From positions 1 through 36,168 of the forward strand of contig JAAYOY010000163.1 in NCBI GenBank assembly GCA_012520035.1: DNA of 36,168 nt, written 5' to 3'. Source of the DNA: Bacillota bacterium. Lineage in GTDB: Bacteria > Bacillota > Dethiobacteria > DTU022 > UBA8154. The translations under genes and the position numbers were made by a program. The notes beneath the pieces were generated by a model, which was given only the letters and a program-made list of their open reading frames with translations, was not told where the DNA came from and searched no databases. This document shows, in pieces, positions 1 to 8,711 of the stretch; the first letter of the stretch is position 1; each line of letters opens with the position of its first letter.

Positions 1-182
1 ACTTTATGCGGGACAACCCTGCGCAGGCGCATCCCGATCAGGGTGATAATGCCGATGCGCACCCCCGCTGCCAGGGCAGCGATCCACAATCTTAAGGGTA
101 TAAAACTGAATAAAACCGAAAAAACGATAATTATTAGAACAAATAAAACCAATAAAGGCAAAAGAGCATCCAAAAATATCAT
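1..182 (-). CDS. floA: Flotillin-like protein FloA (YqfA), N-terminal part, runs off window edge
   Basis: Reverse-strand translation from ATG at 182: [60 protein letters not shown]...; FloA-type N-terminus, directly downstream of nfeD. Confidence 0.8.
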   Translation of the reverse strand, partial: MIFLDALLPLLVLFVLIIIVFSVLFSFIPLRLWIAALAAGVRIGIITLIGMRLRRVVPHK

Positions 183-243
183 CCTTTCCTATTTAATATA
201 TTATTGTTATTATCTTCAAGGCATTCCAGATTCATACAAATCG

Positions 244-330
244 CTCTATTATGGCTTTGAACGGATCACAACGAAGCGATTATGAACGGGTATTTTACTT
301 CCTCTATTATGACTTTGAACGGACCACAAC
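244..330. repeat. 29-bp direct repeat duplicating the nfeD 3' end
   Basis: ctctattatggctttgaacggatcacaac (244-272) and ctctattatgactttgaacggaccacaac (302-330), 27/29 identical. Confidence 0.85.
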
Positions 331-1629
331 CCTTCTTCCTTCAACCTTAATAACCTCTATCTCAACCCCCGCAGGGATATAAGTGCCCTCGCTAACCACA
401 TCCAATCTGGAGCCCTCGATCTCCGCTATTCCGGCAGGTCTCAGAGGAGTAACACTTTTACCGGGCTTTCCTTCTAAATAGCTTAAATCTGCAGAAGAGC
501 TATAACCCTCTTCCTTGGTAGCAGCGTCATATAGAATAAAACGCCTTAATACACCCTTGCGCTGAAAATATTTAAAAGCAAGGTAACCGGCAACAATGGA
601 AACTGCGATAGATATGATGAGCATTTTAAGGCCCGCTCCGGCAGAGGCCGCCGACAGGACAATAGAAGCGAAAACAGAAGCAAGCCCGACCAGCCCGAAA
701 ATGCCAAAACCCGGGATAAAAGCTTCCACCAGGAGCAGCACAATACCCAGGACAAAAAGAAATATCGCCGGCCAGCCGCTCATCCCGGTGAAAAAATGCC
801 CGCCAAAATAGAGCCCGAAGCAGAGAATGCTCAAAAGCCCGGCAATGCCAAAACCCGCCGTGAGAACCTCCAGGATCAGAAAAATAAAAGCAAGAGAAAG
901 AATAATTGTAGCTACATAGGGCTTGATCAGCCATCCCGACAGCTTTTCCCATCCGGTAGGCGAAAGCCTGACAATCCCGGCACCTTCCTGGCCGATCATT
1001 TCAAGCAGCTCGTTTATATCGGCAGCCGTGCCGTCGCTAAAACCGAGGCTTTCCGCTTGCGCAGCCGTAAGCGTGAGCAGCTCTTCCCCGGATACCACGC
1101 CTTCAATCTCTATCTCCCTGCGCACCATTGCTGCCGCCAGCTGGGGGTCTTTGCCCTGTCTTTCGGCCGCCCCTCTCATATCCGCCTCCCAGGCGGAAAC
1201 CAGTTTTTCATCCGTAACTTCCGAACCCAGGATCCTGGGTTCGGCAGCTCCGATCGTAGCGCCCGGCGCCATATAAATACCATCGGTACACAGCGCCAGA
1301 TAAGCCCCTGCAGAAAGAGCGTGAGGTTTAACATAAGCATATATTGGACTTGAAAAATCTCTCAAAAGTTCTCCGGCGCTCTGGGCGGTATCGATATACC
1401 CCCCCGGCGTATTCAATTCAAGCACCACTGCTGCGGCATCTGCCTCTGCAGCTTCCTCCAGGGAACGCTCAAGAAAATGCTGCCATCCCGGATCAATTTC
1501 ACCCTTGACGGGGACAATGTAAACAGATGAAGATACGGAAAATACAGCGGAATAAGATAAAAAAGACGATAAACATATCAAAAACAGAAGAAAAAAAAGT
1601 AGAAATTTGGTATTCCTGAACAAAAGCAC
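307..1629 (-). CDS. nfeD: NfeD family membrane-bound serine protease (ClpP-class)
   Basis: 440 aa; signal/TM N-terminus, ELNTPGGYIDTA and SAGAYLALCTDGIYMAPGATIGAAEP protease motifs, TM block, C-terminal OB-like domain. Confidence 0.9.
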   Translation of the reverse strand: MLLFRNTKFLLFFLLFLICLSSFLSYSAVFSVSSSVYIVPVKGEIDPGWQHFLERSLEEAAEADAAAVVLELNTPGGYIDTAQSAGELLRDFSSPIYAYVKPHALSAGAYLALCTDGIYMAPGATIGAAEPRILGSEVTDEKLVSAWEADMRGAAERQGKDPQLAAAMVRREIEIEGVVSGEELLTLTAAQAESLGFSDGTAADINELLEMIGQEGAGIVRLSPTGWEKLSGWLIKPYVATIILSLAFIFLILEVLTAGFGIAGLLSILCFGLYFGGHFFTGMSGWPAIFLFVLGIVLLLVEAFIPGFGIFGLVGLASVFASIVLSAASAGAGLKMLIISIAVSIVAGYLAFKYFQRKGVLRRFILYDAATKEEGYSSSADLSYLEGKPGKSVTPLRPAGIAEIEGSRLDVVSEGTYIPAGVEIEVIKVEGRRVVVRSKS

Positions 1630-1664
1630 TCCTCCATAAGGGAAAAACTTGGTTAGCCCAAGTT

Positions 1665-2114
1665 TTACCCGAGTAATTCTTCTACAACTTTTTTAACCAG
1701 AGAACCATCAGCTTTTCCCTTAACCCTGGGCATTAGATAACCCATCAACTTTCCCATCTCTTTCTTGGAGGAAACCCCAAGCTCGGTTATGGCCGCGCTG
1801 ACCATCTCCTTGATTTCGCTTTCAGAAAGCTGTGGAGGGAGATACTCTGACAGGATTTTGATCTCTTCTTGCAGTTCTTCCACAAGATCAGGCCTGTTAG
1901 CTTTTTCATAATCCAACAGGGCTTCTTTCCTTCTTTTAAGCTCCCTTTGTACTACCGCTACCGCTTCACCCTCATTCAGGGGTTCCTTCCTGGCTATCTC
2001 CGCATTCTTTAGCTCGCTTCGCAGAAAGCGTATCACGCTCAGTCGAAGCTTCTCGCCTGCTTTCATAGCCCTTTTTTGATCATCAAGTAACCTCTGCATA
2101 AGTTCCACAGGCAA
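1665..2114 (-). CDS. yqeY: GatB/YqeY domain protein
   Basis: 149 aa, LRFLRSELKNAEI..., GKLMGYLMPRVKGKADGSLV; next to rpsU. Confidence 0.9.
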   Translation of the reverse strand: MPVELMQRLLDDQKRAMKAGEKLRLSVIRFLRSELKNAEIARKEPLNEGEAVAVVQRELKRRKEALLDYEKANRPDLVEELQEEIKILSEYLPPQLSESEIKEMVSAAITELGVSSKKEMGKLMGYLMPRVKGKADGSLVKKVVEELLG

Positions 2115-2131
2115 CTCCCCCTATCCGGGTA

Positions 2132-2314
2132 TTATCTGTAAAACCTCTTTTTTTTACGTGCAGCCTCAGCCTTTTTTTTACGACGAACGCTTGGTTTTTC
2201 ATAATGCTCTCTTTTACGAACTTCAGAAAGTATGCCTGTCCTCGCACACTGTTTTTTAAATCTTCTAAGAGCATTATCAAGACTCTCGTTTTTTCCGACT
2301 TTAACTTCAGACAC
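2132..2314 (-). CDS. rpsU: 30S ribosomal protein S21
   Basis: 60 aa: [60 protein letters not shown]. Confidence 0.95.
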   Translation of the reverse strand: MSEVKVGKNESLDNALRRFKKQCARTGILSEVRKREHYEKPSVRRKKKAEAARKKKRFYR

Positions 2315-2671
2315 ATGTTTCCCTCCCCTCCGCCCTGAACCTCAAATCGAAGGACCTTCAGAAACCATACAGTTTATTATACCTTTTAGGCAGTACACTG
2401 TCAATGAAATGAAAAAGCGTTAAAAGTGTTGCAAAAAATCGCTTCAAGCAACTTCTTCCCCAAACCCGGCTTACTATGGAACAAGCTTAATATTAAAGAA
2501 TTGCAAGTGCAAAAAATAAAAAAATATTTCAGGTAACAATTAAAGGCCTAAAGGCCAACCCAGGCGCCCCCGACCGGCTATGAAAAACTGCTATGACAAA
2601 CTGTGCGGCAGGCATCCTCCGGGGCTGTCTGCAGCCGCCTGCCCAGCCCTGCCTGCCATTGCGCGGCAGGA

Positions 2672-3019
2672 TCAGCCGGTTGCTATATCACCCAGCGGCC
2701 TGCCTCCTATAAGATGGGCGTGAAGGTGCTGCACTTCCTGGCCCCCGTCCTCTCCGCAGTTTATAACAAAACGGTAGCCCTTTTCATCAACATTATATTG
2801 CCGGGCAAGATTTTTGCATACCAGAGCCATTTGCCCCAGGAGAGCCTTTTGCTCAGGGCCAGTATCGTTTAATGTCGAAATATGCGTGCGGGGAACAATC
2901 AGGATATGTACCGGGGCAATGGGATTAATGTCATGAAAAGCAAAAACAAATTCATCTTCATAAGCAACTTTGGACGGAATTTCACCGTTAATGATTTTAC
3001 AGAAGATACAGTTATCCAA
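2672..3019 (-). CDS. HIT family (histidine triad) protein
   Basis: MDNCIFCKIINGEIPSKVAYEDEFVFAFHDI...HLHAHLIGGRPLG; HIT motif. Confidence 0.95.
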   Translation of the reverse strand: MDNCIFCKIINGEIPSKVAYEDEFVFAFHDINPIAPVHILIVPRTHISTLNDTGPEQKALLGQMALVCKNLARQYNVDEKGYRFVINCGEDGGQEVQHLHAHLIGGRPLGDIATG

Positions 3020-3194
3020 AGCGACTACCTCCTTGAAGTGAAACTTTGCGGATCTATTAAATGTAAATGTCCTTAATTATTGTCATTATAACATTTCTTG
3101 TTTACTTTTCAAAACAAATATTTAATAATTTGAACCTGTCTCGGGTCATCTGCTATAATAGGGAAATAAGCAATGAGAAAGGATTTGTATAAAC

Positions 3195-4271
3195 ATGGGC
3201 GGAGAGATCACAGTCAAAGAGGCTCTGGAAATAACAAACCCCGTTTTTATCGACCTGCGCTCCCCCCATGAATTCAGCCAGGGTTCGATTCCGGGGGCAG
3301 TAAATGTTCCGCTCTTTAACGATGAAGAAAGGGAAATAATCGGCCTGATTTATAAAGAAGATCAGGACAAAGCCCGCATGAAGGGGTTATCTTTTGTTAC
3401 CCCGAAACTCCCCGGTTTTGTTGAGAAAATAAAAATTCTGGGGCAGGAAAAAACACCCGTCCTTTACTGCTGGAGAGGCGGCATGCGCAGTAAAAGCGTG
3501 CAGGATCTCCTGGAGACACTGCAGATCCCTTCCCGCAGGTTGAAAGGCGGCTATAAATCCTACAGGCGTTTTATTCTCGATCGTTTAAACAGCTATCAGC
3601 TAAAAAAACCCATTTATGTCCTGAACGGATTAACGGGGACCGGCAAAACGGAAGTGCTGCATCTGCTTGAAGAAAAAGGTTGTCCTGTTATAGACCTCGA
3701 AAAACTGGCCTGCCACCGCGGATCTCTCTTCGGTCACCTGGGAATAAAAGAACAGCGTCGCCAAAAAGATTTCGACGCCCTGCTCTGGGTCAGCCTGGAA
3801 AAACAAAAGGATGCCCCGTACCTGCTCATCGAAGGTGAGGGTAAAAGAATAGGCTCAATTTACCAGCCTGAATTTCTTTACAGGGCTATACAGGAAGGAA
3901 AGCATATCCTGCTGAAGGCACCGCTGGAAAACAGGGTTGCCAGAATCCTCAAGGAATATACGCCGGGTACGCCGGAGGAAATCGAAAAAGTAAAAGAAGC
4001 GATACTGCTCCTGGAAAAGTACCTGGGCTCCAATACAATAGCGGTACTCCTCTCACTGTTGAAGGAAGCTAAATATGATCAACTGGTAAGCCTGCTTTGC
4101 CGGCAATACTATGACCGCTTATACAGTGAATCAAGGAAAGAAAAAAATGAATATGTACTCATCGTGGACAGCAGCAACCCCGAAAGAGCGGCAGAAAAAA
4201 TCCGCTGCTATCTGGCCGGGGCTATAAAAGAACCGATAGCAGGTATTGACCGGCGTTTTCCTGAACTGTAA
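3195..4271 (+). CDS. mnmH: tRNA 2-selenouridine synthase
   Basis: Rhodanese domain with CWRGGMRSKS, then P-loop GLTGTGKTEVL; 358 aa; SelU/YbbB architecture. Confidence 0.93.
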   Translation: MGGEITVKEALEITNPVFIDLRSPHEFSQGSIPGAVNVPLFNDEEREIIGLIYKEDQDKARMKGLSFVTPKLPGFVEKIKILGQEKTPVLYCWRGGMRSKSVQDLLETLQIPSRRLKGGYKSYRRFILDRLNSYQLKKPIYVLNGLTGTGKTEVLHLLEEKGCPVIDLEKLACHRGSLFGHLGIKEQRRQKDFDALLWVSLEKQKDAPYLLIEGEGKRIGSIYQPEFLYRAIQEGKHILLKAPLENRVARILKEYTPGTPEEIEKVKEAILLLEKYLGSNTIAVLLSLLKEAKYDQLVSLLCRQYYDRLYSESRKEKNEYVLIVDSSNPERAAEKIRCYLAGAIKEPIAGIDRRFPEL

Positions 4272-4303
4272 AATAGTACATATCCAAGAAAGGAGAAAAA
4301 GGT

Positions 4304-4720
4304 ATGAACATCTATGACCATGCCCATGCCCTGGCAAAAGCAATTAGGCTATCCCCTGAATTCAGGGATTTTAAAAAAAGCCAGGAAAAACTGGAAAACG
4401 ATAAAAGCGCTAAAGAAATGCTGAATGATTTCCGTAAAAGCCAGTGGGAGCTGCAGCAGCAAAAGATGTCCGGCGTTGAAGTCGCCCCTGAACAGGAAAA
4501 GCGCCTTGCACAGGCCCTGGAAATTATCAATCTCAATCAGGTTGTAAAGGATTACCTCGAAAAAGAGTACCGCTTCAGCGTAATGCTGGCCGATATTCAA
4601 AAAATTATTGCATCCCCGCTCGAAGACCTGATTGCCCAGGAAATAGCCGAACAACAATCCCCCGGGTCCCGGCAGAAGGAAGAGCAACAGACGGCAAAGC
4701 AGCAGCCGAAGGAAGAGTAG
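4304..4720 (+). CDS. YlbF family regulator
   Basis: 138 aa helical protein MNIYDHAHALAKAIRLSPEFRDFKKSQEKLENDKSAKEMLNDFRKSQ..., typical YlbF/YmcA. Confidence 0.85.
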   Translation: MNIYDHAHALAKAIRLSPEFRDFKKSQEKLENDKSAKEMLNDFRKSQWELQQQKMSGVEVAPEQEKRLAQALEIINLNQVVKDYLEKEYRFSVMLADIQKIIASPLEDLIAQEIAEQQSPGSRQKEEQQTAKQQPKEE

Positions 4721-4784
4721 CCCTGATAACCCGGGGCGCTTTTTCCTTCGCTGCCTGTTAATCCTGAAGCATAATGCCGGGGGG

Positions 4785-5339
4785 CTACTTCATCACTACT
4801 TCTTCCTCTTCCTCTTCTTCATCCTCTTCGCTGTCTACCTGCCAGAAAGGAACTACCCTGCTTAACACCCGGTCCTCAGCGTCAACAAATTTCCATACTG
4901 CATCTTCGAAATCTACGGAGGCCCTGTCTACAGTTATTACATGATAATAATTGTCCTTTGGTTCAACCAGCACCTTAATCTCCATTTCTCCAAAGCCGGG
5001 ACCCACGTCCATACCTTTAATTTCGCTGTTGACGGCAAAAACGGCTATTTCTTCAGCAGCATTGAAGGGATAATCGGGGAGGGCCATCCCCATCTCCTGC
5101 GATATCCTGAGCCACTCATCGTAATCCGCTACCAGGCTAAAAGAAGTCGGCGAGATAAGGTTCCCCCAGTCCATGGTGGTAAAAGCTATACCGTCCGCTT
5201 CGCTTTCAGGCGATCCGACTGTTGGCTCCACGCGAAAAAAGTTGTCATATACCGTGAGTCCTATAAGCAATACCAGTAAAAAAATAAGTGGAATAAGACG
5301 ACGTGCTTCAACTACAAAAAATTTGCCCCTTTTTTTCAT
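4785..5339 (-). CDS. Membrane-anchored hypothetical protein with acidic C-terminus; possibly PrcB-like
   Basis: Start placed at MKKRGKFFVVEARR (track ORF extends to 5375); single N-terminal TM, C-terminal DSEEDEEEEEEEVVMK. Confidence 0.6.
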   Translation of the reverse strand: MKKRGKFFVVEARRLIPLIFLLVLLIGLTVYDNFFRVEPTVGSPESEADGIAFTTMDWGNLISPTSFSLVADYDEWLRISQEMGMALPDYPFNAAEEIAVFAVNSEIKGMDVGPGFGEMEIKVLVEPKDNYYHVITVDRASVDFEDAVWKFVDAEDRVLSRVVPFWQVDSEEDEEEEEEEVVMK

Positions 5340-5402
5340 GGATCTTCCCCCCTGAACACTTTTCTTCAAGATCATATGCAGGGGGAAAACTTAATATTCC
5401 AG

Positions 5403-5468
5403 AAAATTTAACCGGAGTAAGACTTAAAATATTTAAAAATTTAACCGGGGTAAGGCTTGAAATATTTA
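5403..5468. repeat. Two 33-bp tandem units
   Basis: aaaatttaaccggagtaagacttaaaatattta and aaaatttaaccggggtaaggcttgaaatattta. Confidence 0.85.
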
Positions 5469-5504
5469 TTAGAGAAGCAATTAGAAGACGATTAATAATG
5501 TAAG

Positions 5505-5605
5505 CCTGATCCCCGCTGATTTACTCACTTATGCAATTATTCAAACCTGATTATACATACCTGATCCCCATTGATTTACTCGCTTATGCAATTATGCAAG
5601 CCTGA
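5505..5605 (+). repeat. Two 46-bp direct units (55-bp period) of the dispersed repeat family
   Basis: cctgatccccgctgatttactcacttatgcaattattcaaacctga (5505-5550) and cctgatccccattgatttactcgcttatgcaattatgcaagcctga (5560-5605). Confidence 0.9.
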
Positions 5606-6926
5606 CACCGGTGAGGTAGTCGCCGGCGTTTTTTTTGATCAAGACCTCCCTGATTTGGCCGCGCAAATTGCCCAGTCCCGGAGCCCTTACCCGCAGGTAA
5701 TTTGAAGTTAAACCCTCCAGCAGTCCTTCTGCAGCAACTTTGCCCCCGCTGTTTTCAGCCGGAAGCACCTTTTCAAAAAGGACCTCCAGCCTGCGACCAA
5801 TAAACTTTTCCTGATAATTCCCCGCCAGTTCTTTGCCCAAGCTTATCATCTCACGGCTGCGGGCTTCCTTAATCTCCGGCCTTACCTGGCCCGCCATGGC
5901 AGCCGCCTTTGTCCCGGAGCGCGGCGAATATTTAAAAACATGCAGGCGGCTGAAGGCACACTCCCGGACAAAATCAATCCCCCGGCGAAACTGTTCCTCG
6001 CTTTCCCCGGGAAACCCCACCATGATATCGGTGCTTACCGCCAGATCCGGAAGCGCATCCCTTAACCTCTTCAACAGCCCCCTGTAAAAGGAGGTATCGT
6101 AAAGACGCCCCATTTCCTTTAATATGCGGTCATCGCCGCTTTGCAGTGGAATATGCAGGTGCCGGCAGATTTTTTTATTCTCTTTTATCACTTCTATAAG
6201 CTTATCCCCAAAATCCCAGGGCTCGATTGAGCTGAGCCGCAACCTTTCTATCCCCTCAACGGCGGCAGCCCTCTCCAAAAAGGAACCCAAATCTAACGGG
6301 GGCTGCAGGTCTATGCCGTATAAGCCCAGGTGGATCCCGGTAAGAACAACCTCTTTATAACCGGAGCGGCTGATCTCCTGTAAGTATTCCAGAGCTTTCT
6401 GCAGAGGAAGGCTTCTAAGCGGCCCCCGCGCCCGGGGGATTATACAGTAGGTGCAAAACTGCCTGCAGCCGTCCTGGATCTTTAAAAAGGCCCTGGTCCT
6501 TTCCCCTTCGCCCACCCAGGGAAGCTCTTCAAAGGCCGCTTCCTTTCCATACGCGTCAATCCCGGTAAGAACATCCTCTCCGGCCAGTTTCTTTCTTACC
6601 ATCTCCGGTATGGCAAGCCGGCCTGCGGTTCCGGTTACCAGATCGACTTGCCCGAGGGAAGATATATCCTCCGGGCTTACCTGTGCATAACAACCGGTGA
6701 CGGCCACCAGCGCTGACGGATTGCGCCTTTTCGCCCTGCGAATAATCTGCCGCGATTTACGCTCTGCCAGGTGGGTAACCGTGCAGGTGTTAATTACATA
6801 CACATCGGCAGGTTCTTCAAAATCTACGACCTCGAATCCTGCCCGGCGGAATTCCCCCTTCAGCGCCTCCGATTCATAATAATTCACCTTACAACCCAGC
6901 GTGTGAAAGGCCACCTTTAACGGCAT
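5592..6926 (-). CDS. mtaB: tRNA (N6-L-threonylcarbamoyladenosine(37)-C2)-methylthiotransferase MtaB
   Basis: HTLGCKVNYYESEAL, radical-SAM CxxxCxxC (CRQFCTYC), TRAM-like C-terminus; start MPLKVAFHTLGC preferred over the upstream Met. Confidence 0.93.
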   Translation of the reverse strand: MPLKVAFHTLGCKVNYYESEALKGEFRRAGFEVVDFEEPADVYVINTCTVTHLAERKSRQIIRRAKRRNPSALVAVTGCYAQVSPEDISSLGQVDLVTGTAGRLAIPEMVRKKLAGEDVLTGIDAYGKEAAFEELPWVGEGERTRAFLKIQDGCRQFCTYCIIPRARGPLRSLPLQKALEYLQEISRSGYKEVVLTGIHLGLYGIDLQPPLDLGSFLERAAAVEGIERLRLSSIEPWDFGDKLIEVIKENKKICRHLHIPLQSGDDRILKEMGRLYDTSFYRGLLKRLRDALPDLAVSTDIMVGFPGESEEQFRRGIDFVRECAFSRLHVFKYSPRSGTKAAAMAGQVRPEIKEARSREMISLGKELAGNYQEKFIGRRLEVLFEKVLPAENSGGKVAAEGLLEGLTSNYLRVRAPGLGNLRGQIREVLIKKNAGDYLTGVRLA

Positions 6927-7138
6927 CCCAAGCCGCCTCCTTCCAAGCAACATTCATCGACATGACCCTCTAAACTCAAAACTTAATAAATATCCCGCTC
7001 TGAAGAGCGCCTGTTAATCCCTGCAAATGGCGCAATGGTTGAAATCACGATTTTACGGTATAGTAACGGTTTTGAGTTTGGTTTAGTATTGCGAGTTTTT
7101 TACCAATGCTGCCGGCTGCAACCGGCAGCGGCCTTTTA

Positions 7139-7891
7139 CTACCCCCCCAGGTCTCCCCAGAGATACATGACTATGGAAAGGACGGCCAGAGGAGCCGTCT
7201 CCGCCCTCAAAATACGCGTCCCCAGGGTTACAGGGCGCACTCCCCGGCATTGCCTTAATTTCTCCATTTCCGAAGGGGAAATTCCCCCCTCCGGCCCGGT
7301 GAAAATTGCCAGTGCGCGCGGCGGCTCCGGAAAATCCCGTGCAAGCTGCGCAAAGCCCCTCTCCTTTTCTCCCTCCCAGGGGATAATAATTATTTCTTCC
7401 CGCCCGGAAGCCAATTCATGCAACATATCATCAAAGCTAAGAGGCCCCTCCACCCGGGGGACAAAACGGCGCCTGCACTGTGACGCTGCAGAAAAAGCTA
7501 TCTTCTGCCAGCGCGCGGCCTTTTCACGCCCCTTTTTCTCCGAATATTTTACCACCGACCTCCCCGTCAATACCGGGGCGATCCTCCTTACACCCAGCTC
7601 CACCGCATGCCGGATAACTTCATCCAGCTTCTCCCCCTTGGTAATACCCGGGTAAAGCGTCACTTCAAGGGGGGGCTCCACCTCTGTCTCTACCTCGCCT
7701 AAAAGCGAAGCAGCGGCATCCTCTTTGCGGATATAATCCAAACGGGCATAGAATGCCCGCCCTTCTCCGTCGGAAAGAACGATAATATCACCCGCTTTCA
7801 GGCGTAAAGCCTTCAGGTGCTGCAGAATATCCCCGGGCAAAACAACCCTTTCCTGAAAAGACTCTGGAGAAAGAAAAAACCAGAAAGACAT
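7139..7891 (-). CDS. rsmE: 16S rRNA (uracil1498-N3)-methyltransferase
   Basis: 250 aa; IFTGPEGGISPSEMEKLR and LGTRILRAETAPLAVLSIVMY motifs. Confidence 0.93.
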   Translation of the reverse strand: MSFWFFLSPESFQERVVLPGDILQHLKALRLKAGDIIVLSDGEGRAFYARLDYIRKEDAAASLLGEVETEVEPPLEVTLYPGITKGEKLDEVIRHAVELGVRRIAPVLTGRSVVKYSEKKGREKAARWQKIAFSAASQCRRRFVPRVEGPLSFDDMLHELASGREEIIIIPWEGEKERGFAQLARDFPEPPRALAIFTGPEGGISPSEMEKLRQCRGVRPVTLGTRILRAETAPLAVLSIVMYLWGDLGG

Positions 7892-7995
7892 TGATTATCA
7901 CCCTAAAACGTCAAAATATATAAAAAATACAGCCTTGAAATACGAACACCAGTACGGTATAATTTCATGGAATACTACAAAAGGAGTTTTCATCT

Positions 7996-8613
7996 ATGAG
8001 ATGTAATCTGGAAGAAATGAAAAAAGAAATAGCGGCACTTATCCCCGCCTCCCATCCACAGGGAGGGGAGGCCACCCTGCTGATTACCGTTAAGGGTGAA
8101 AAGATCCTGGACAGGCGTTCAATAAACTGGATCATCAGGCGCCTGGCGGAATATCATAACATAGACCTCCGCGCAATCAAAAAAAACTACGGGCCGCTTC
8201 TGGGTAAAAAGAGGTTTATCCCTCTTCCTCTATCCCAAAAGCTTGTGTATCTCCCCTTGACATTGAAAACCGATACCATCCCCGTAGACAAAAGAATGGC
8301 TTATATCTCCCTTGAGCAGATCCGTGGAGTCGAAAGAAAAGAAAACGCAAAAGAAAGCACGGTAAATATATTGCTGCGCTGCGGCATTGAGCTTGCATGC
8401 TGCAACGCTTTAACCACAATAAGAACCAGGATCCGGGACAGCAAGTTAATACAAAAAATTATCCTGAGCGAACAGGAGGAAAAAGGGAAATATGTCTTAA
8501 ACCTGGAAGGCGGGCCCGCTTTCATTGCGGAAAACGGCCCAGAGCAGGACGAAATAGCCCGTTTAACGGCTGCATTGCTTTACTTCAGCAAGTGCCACAG
8601 CCGTTATAATTAA
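7996..8613 (+). CDS. Hypothetical protein, possible distant ComK-like regulator
   Basis: 205 aa with good RBS (aaaggag); ILDRRSINWIIRRLAEYHNIDLRAIKKNYGPLLGKKRFIPLPLSQKLVYLPL pattern resembles ComK (PF06338) by eye only. Confidence 0.6.
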   Translation: MRCNLEEMKKEIAALIPASHPQGGEATLLITVKGEKILDRRSINWIIRRLAEYHNIDLRAIKKNYGPLLGKKRFIPLPLSQKLVYLPLTLKTDTIPVDKRMAYISLEQIRGVERKENAKESTVNILLRCGIELACCNALTTIRTRIRDSKLIQKIILSEQEEKGKYVLNLEGGPAFIAENGPEQDEIARLTAALLYFSKCHSRYN

Positions 8614-8618
8614 TAATC

Positions 8619-8660
8619 CGGCGCAGGCCGCTAAGAGGAAAAGGGGAAAGGCCTGCGCCG
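8619..8660. terminator. Long inverted repeat (11-bp perfect arms) between convergent genes
   Basis: cggcgcaggcc (8619-8629) / ggcctgcgccg (8650-8660), 20-nt polypurine loop; no clean T-tract on either side. Confidence 0.5.
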
Positions 8661-8711
8661 TCCAAAAAACAGTATTCGAGGATATTTCATGTCCGGATAA
8701 CTATAAAACCG

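Noticed and set aside
4720-4760. Weak terminator after ylbF (gccctgataacccggggcgcttttt)
   Set aside because: Stem only about 5 bp; not strong enough to call.
4785-4840. Polypyrimidine tract (cttcttcctcttcctcttcttcatcc)
   Set aside because: Explained by acidic Glu-rich C-terminus codons of the reverse-strand gene.
5505-5605. CRISPR array
   Set aside because: Only two units, 9-bp gap, no spacers of uniform length and no cas genes.
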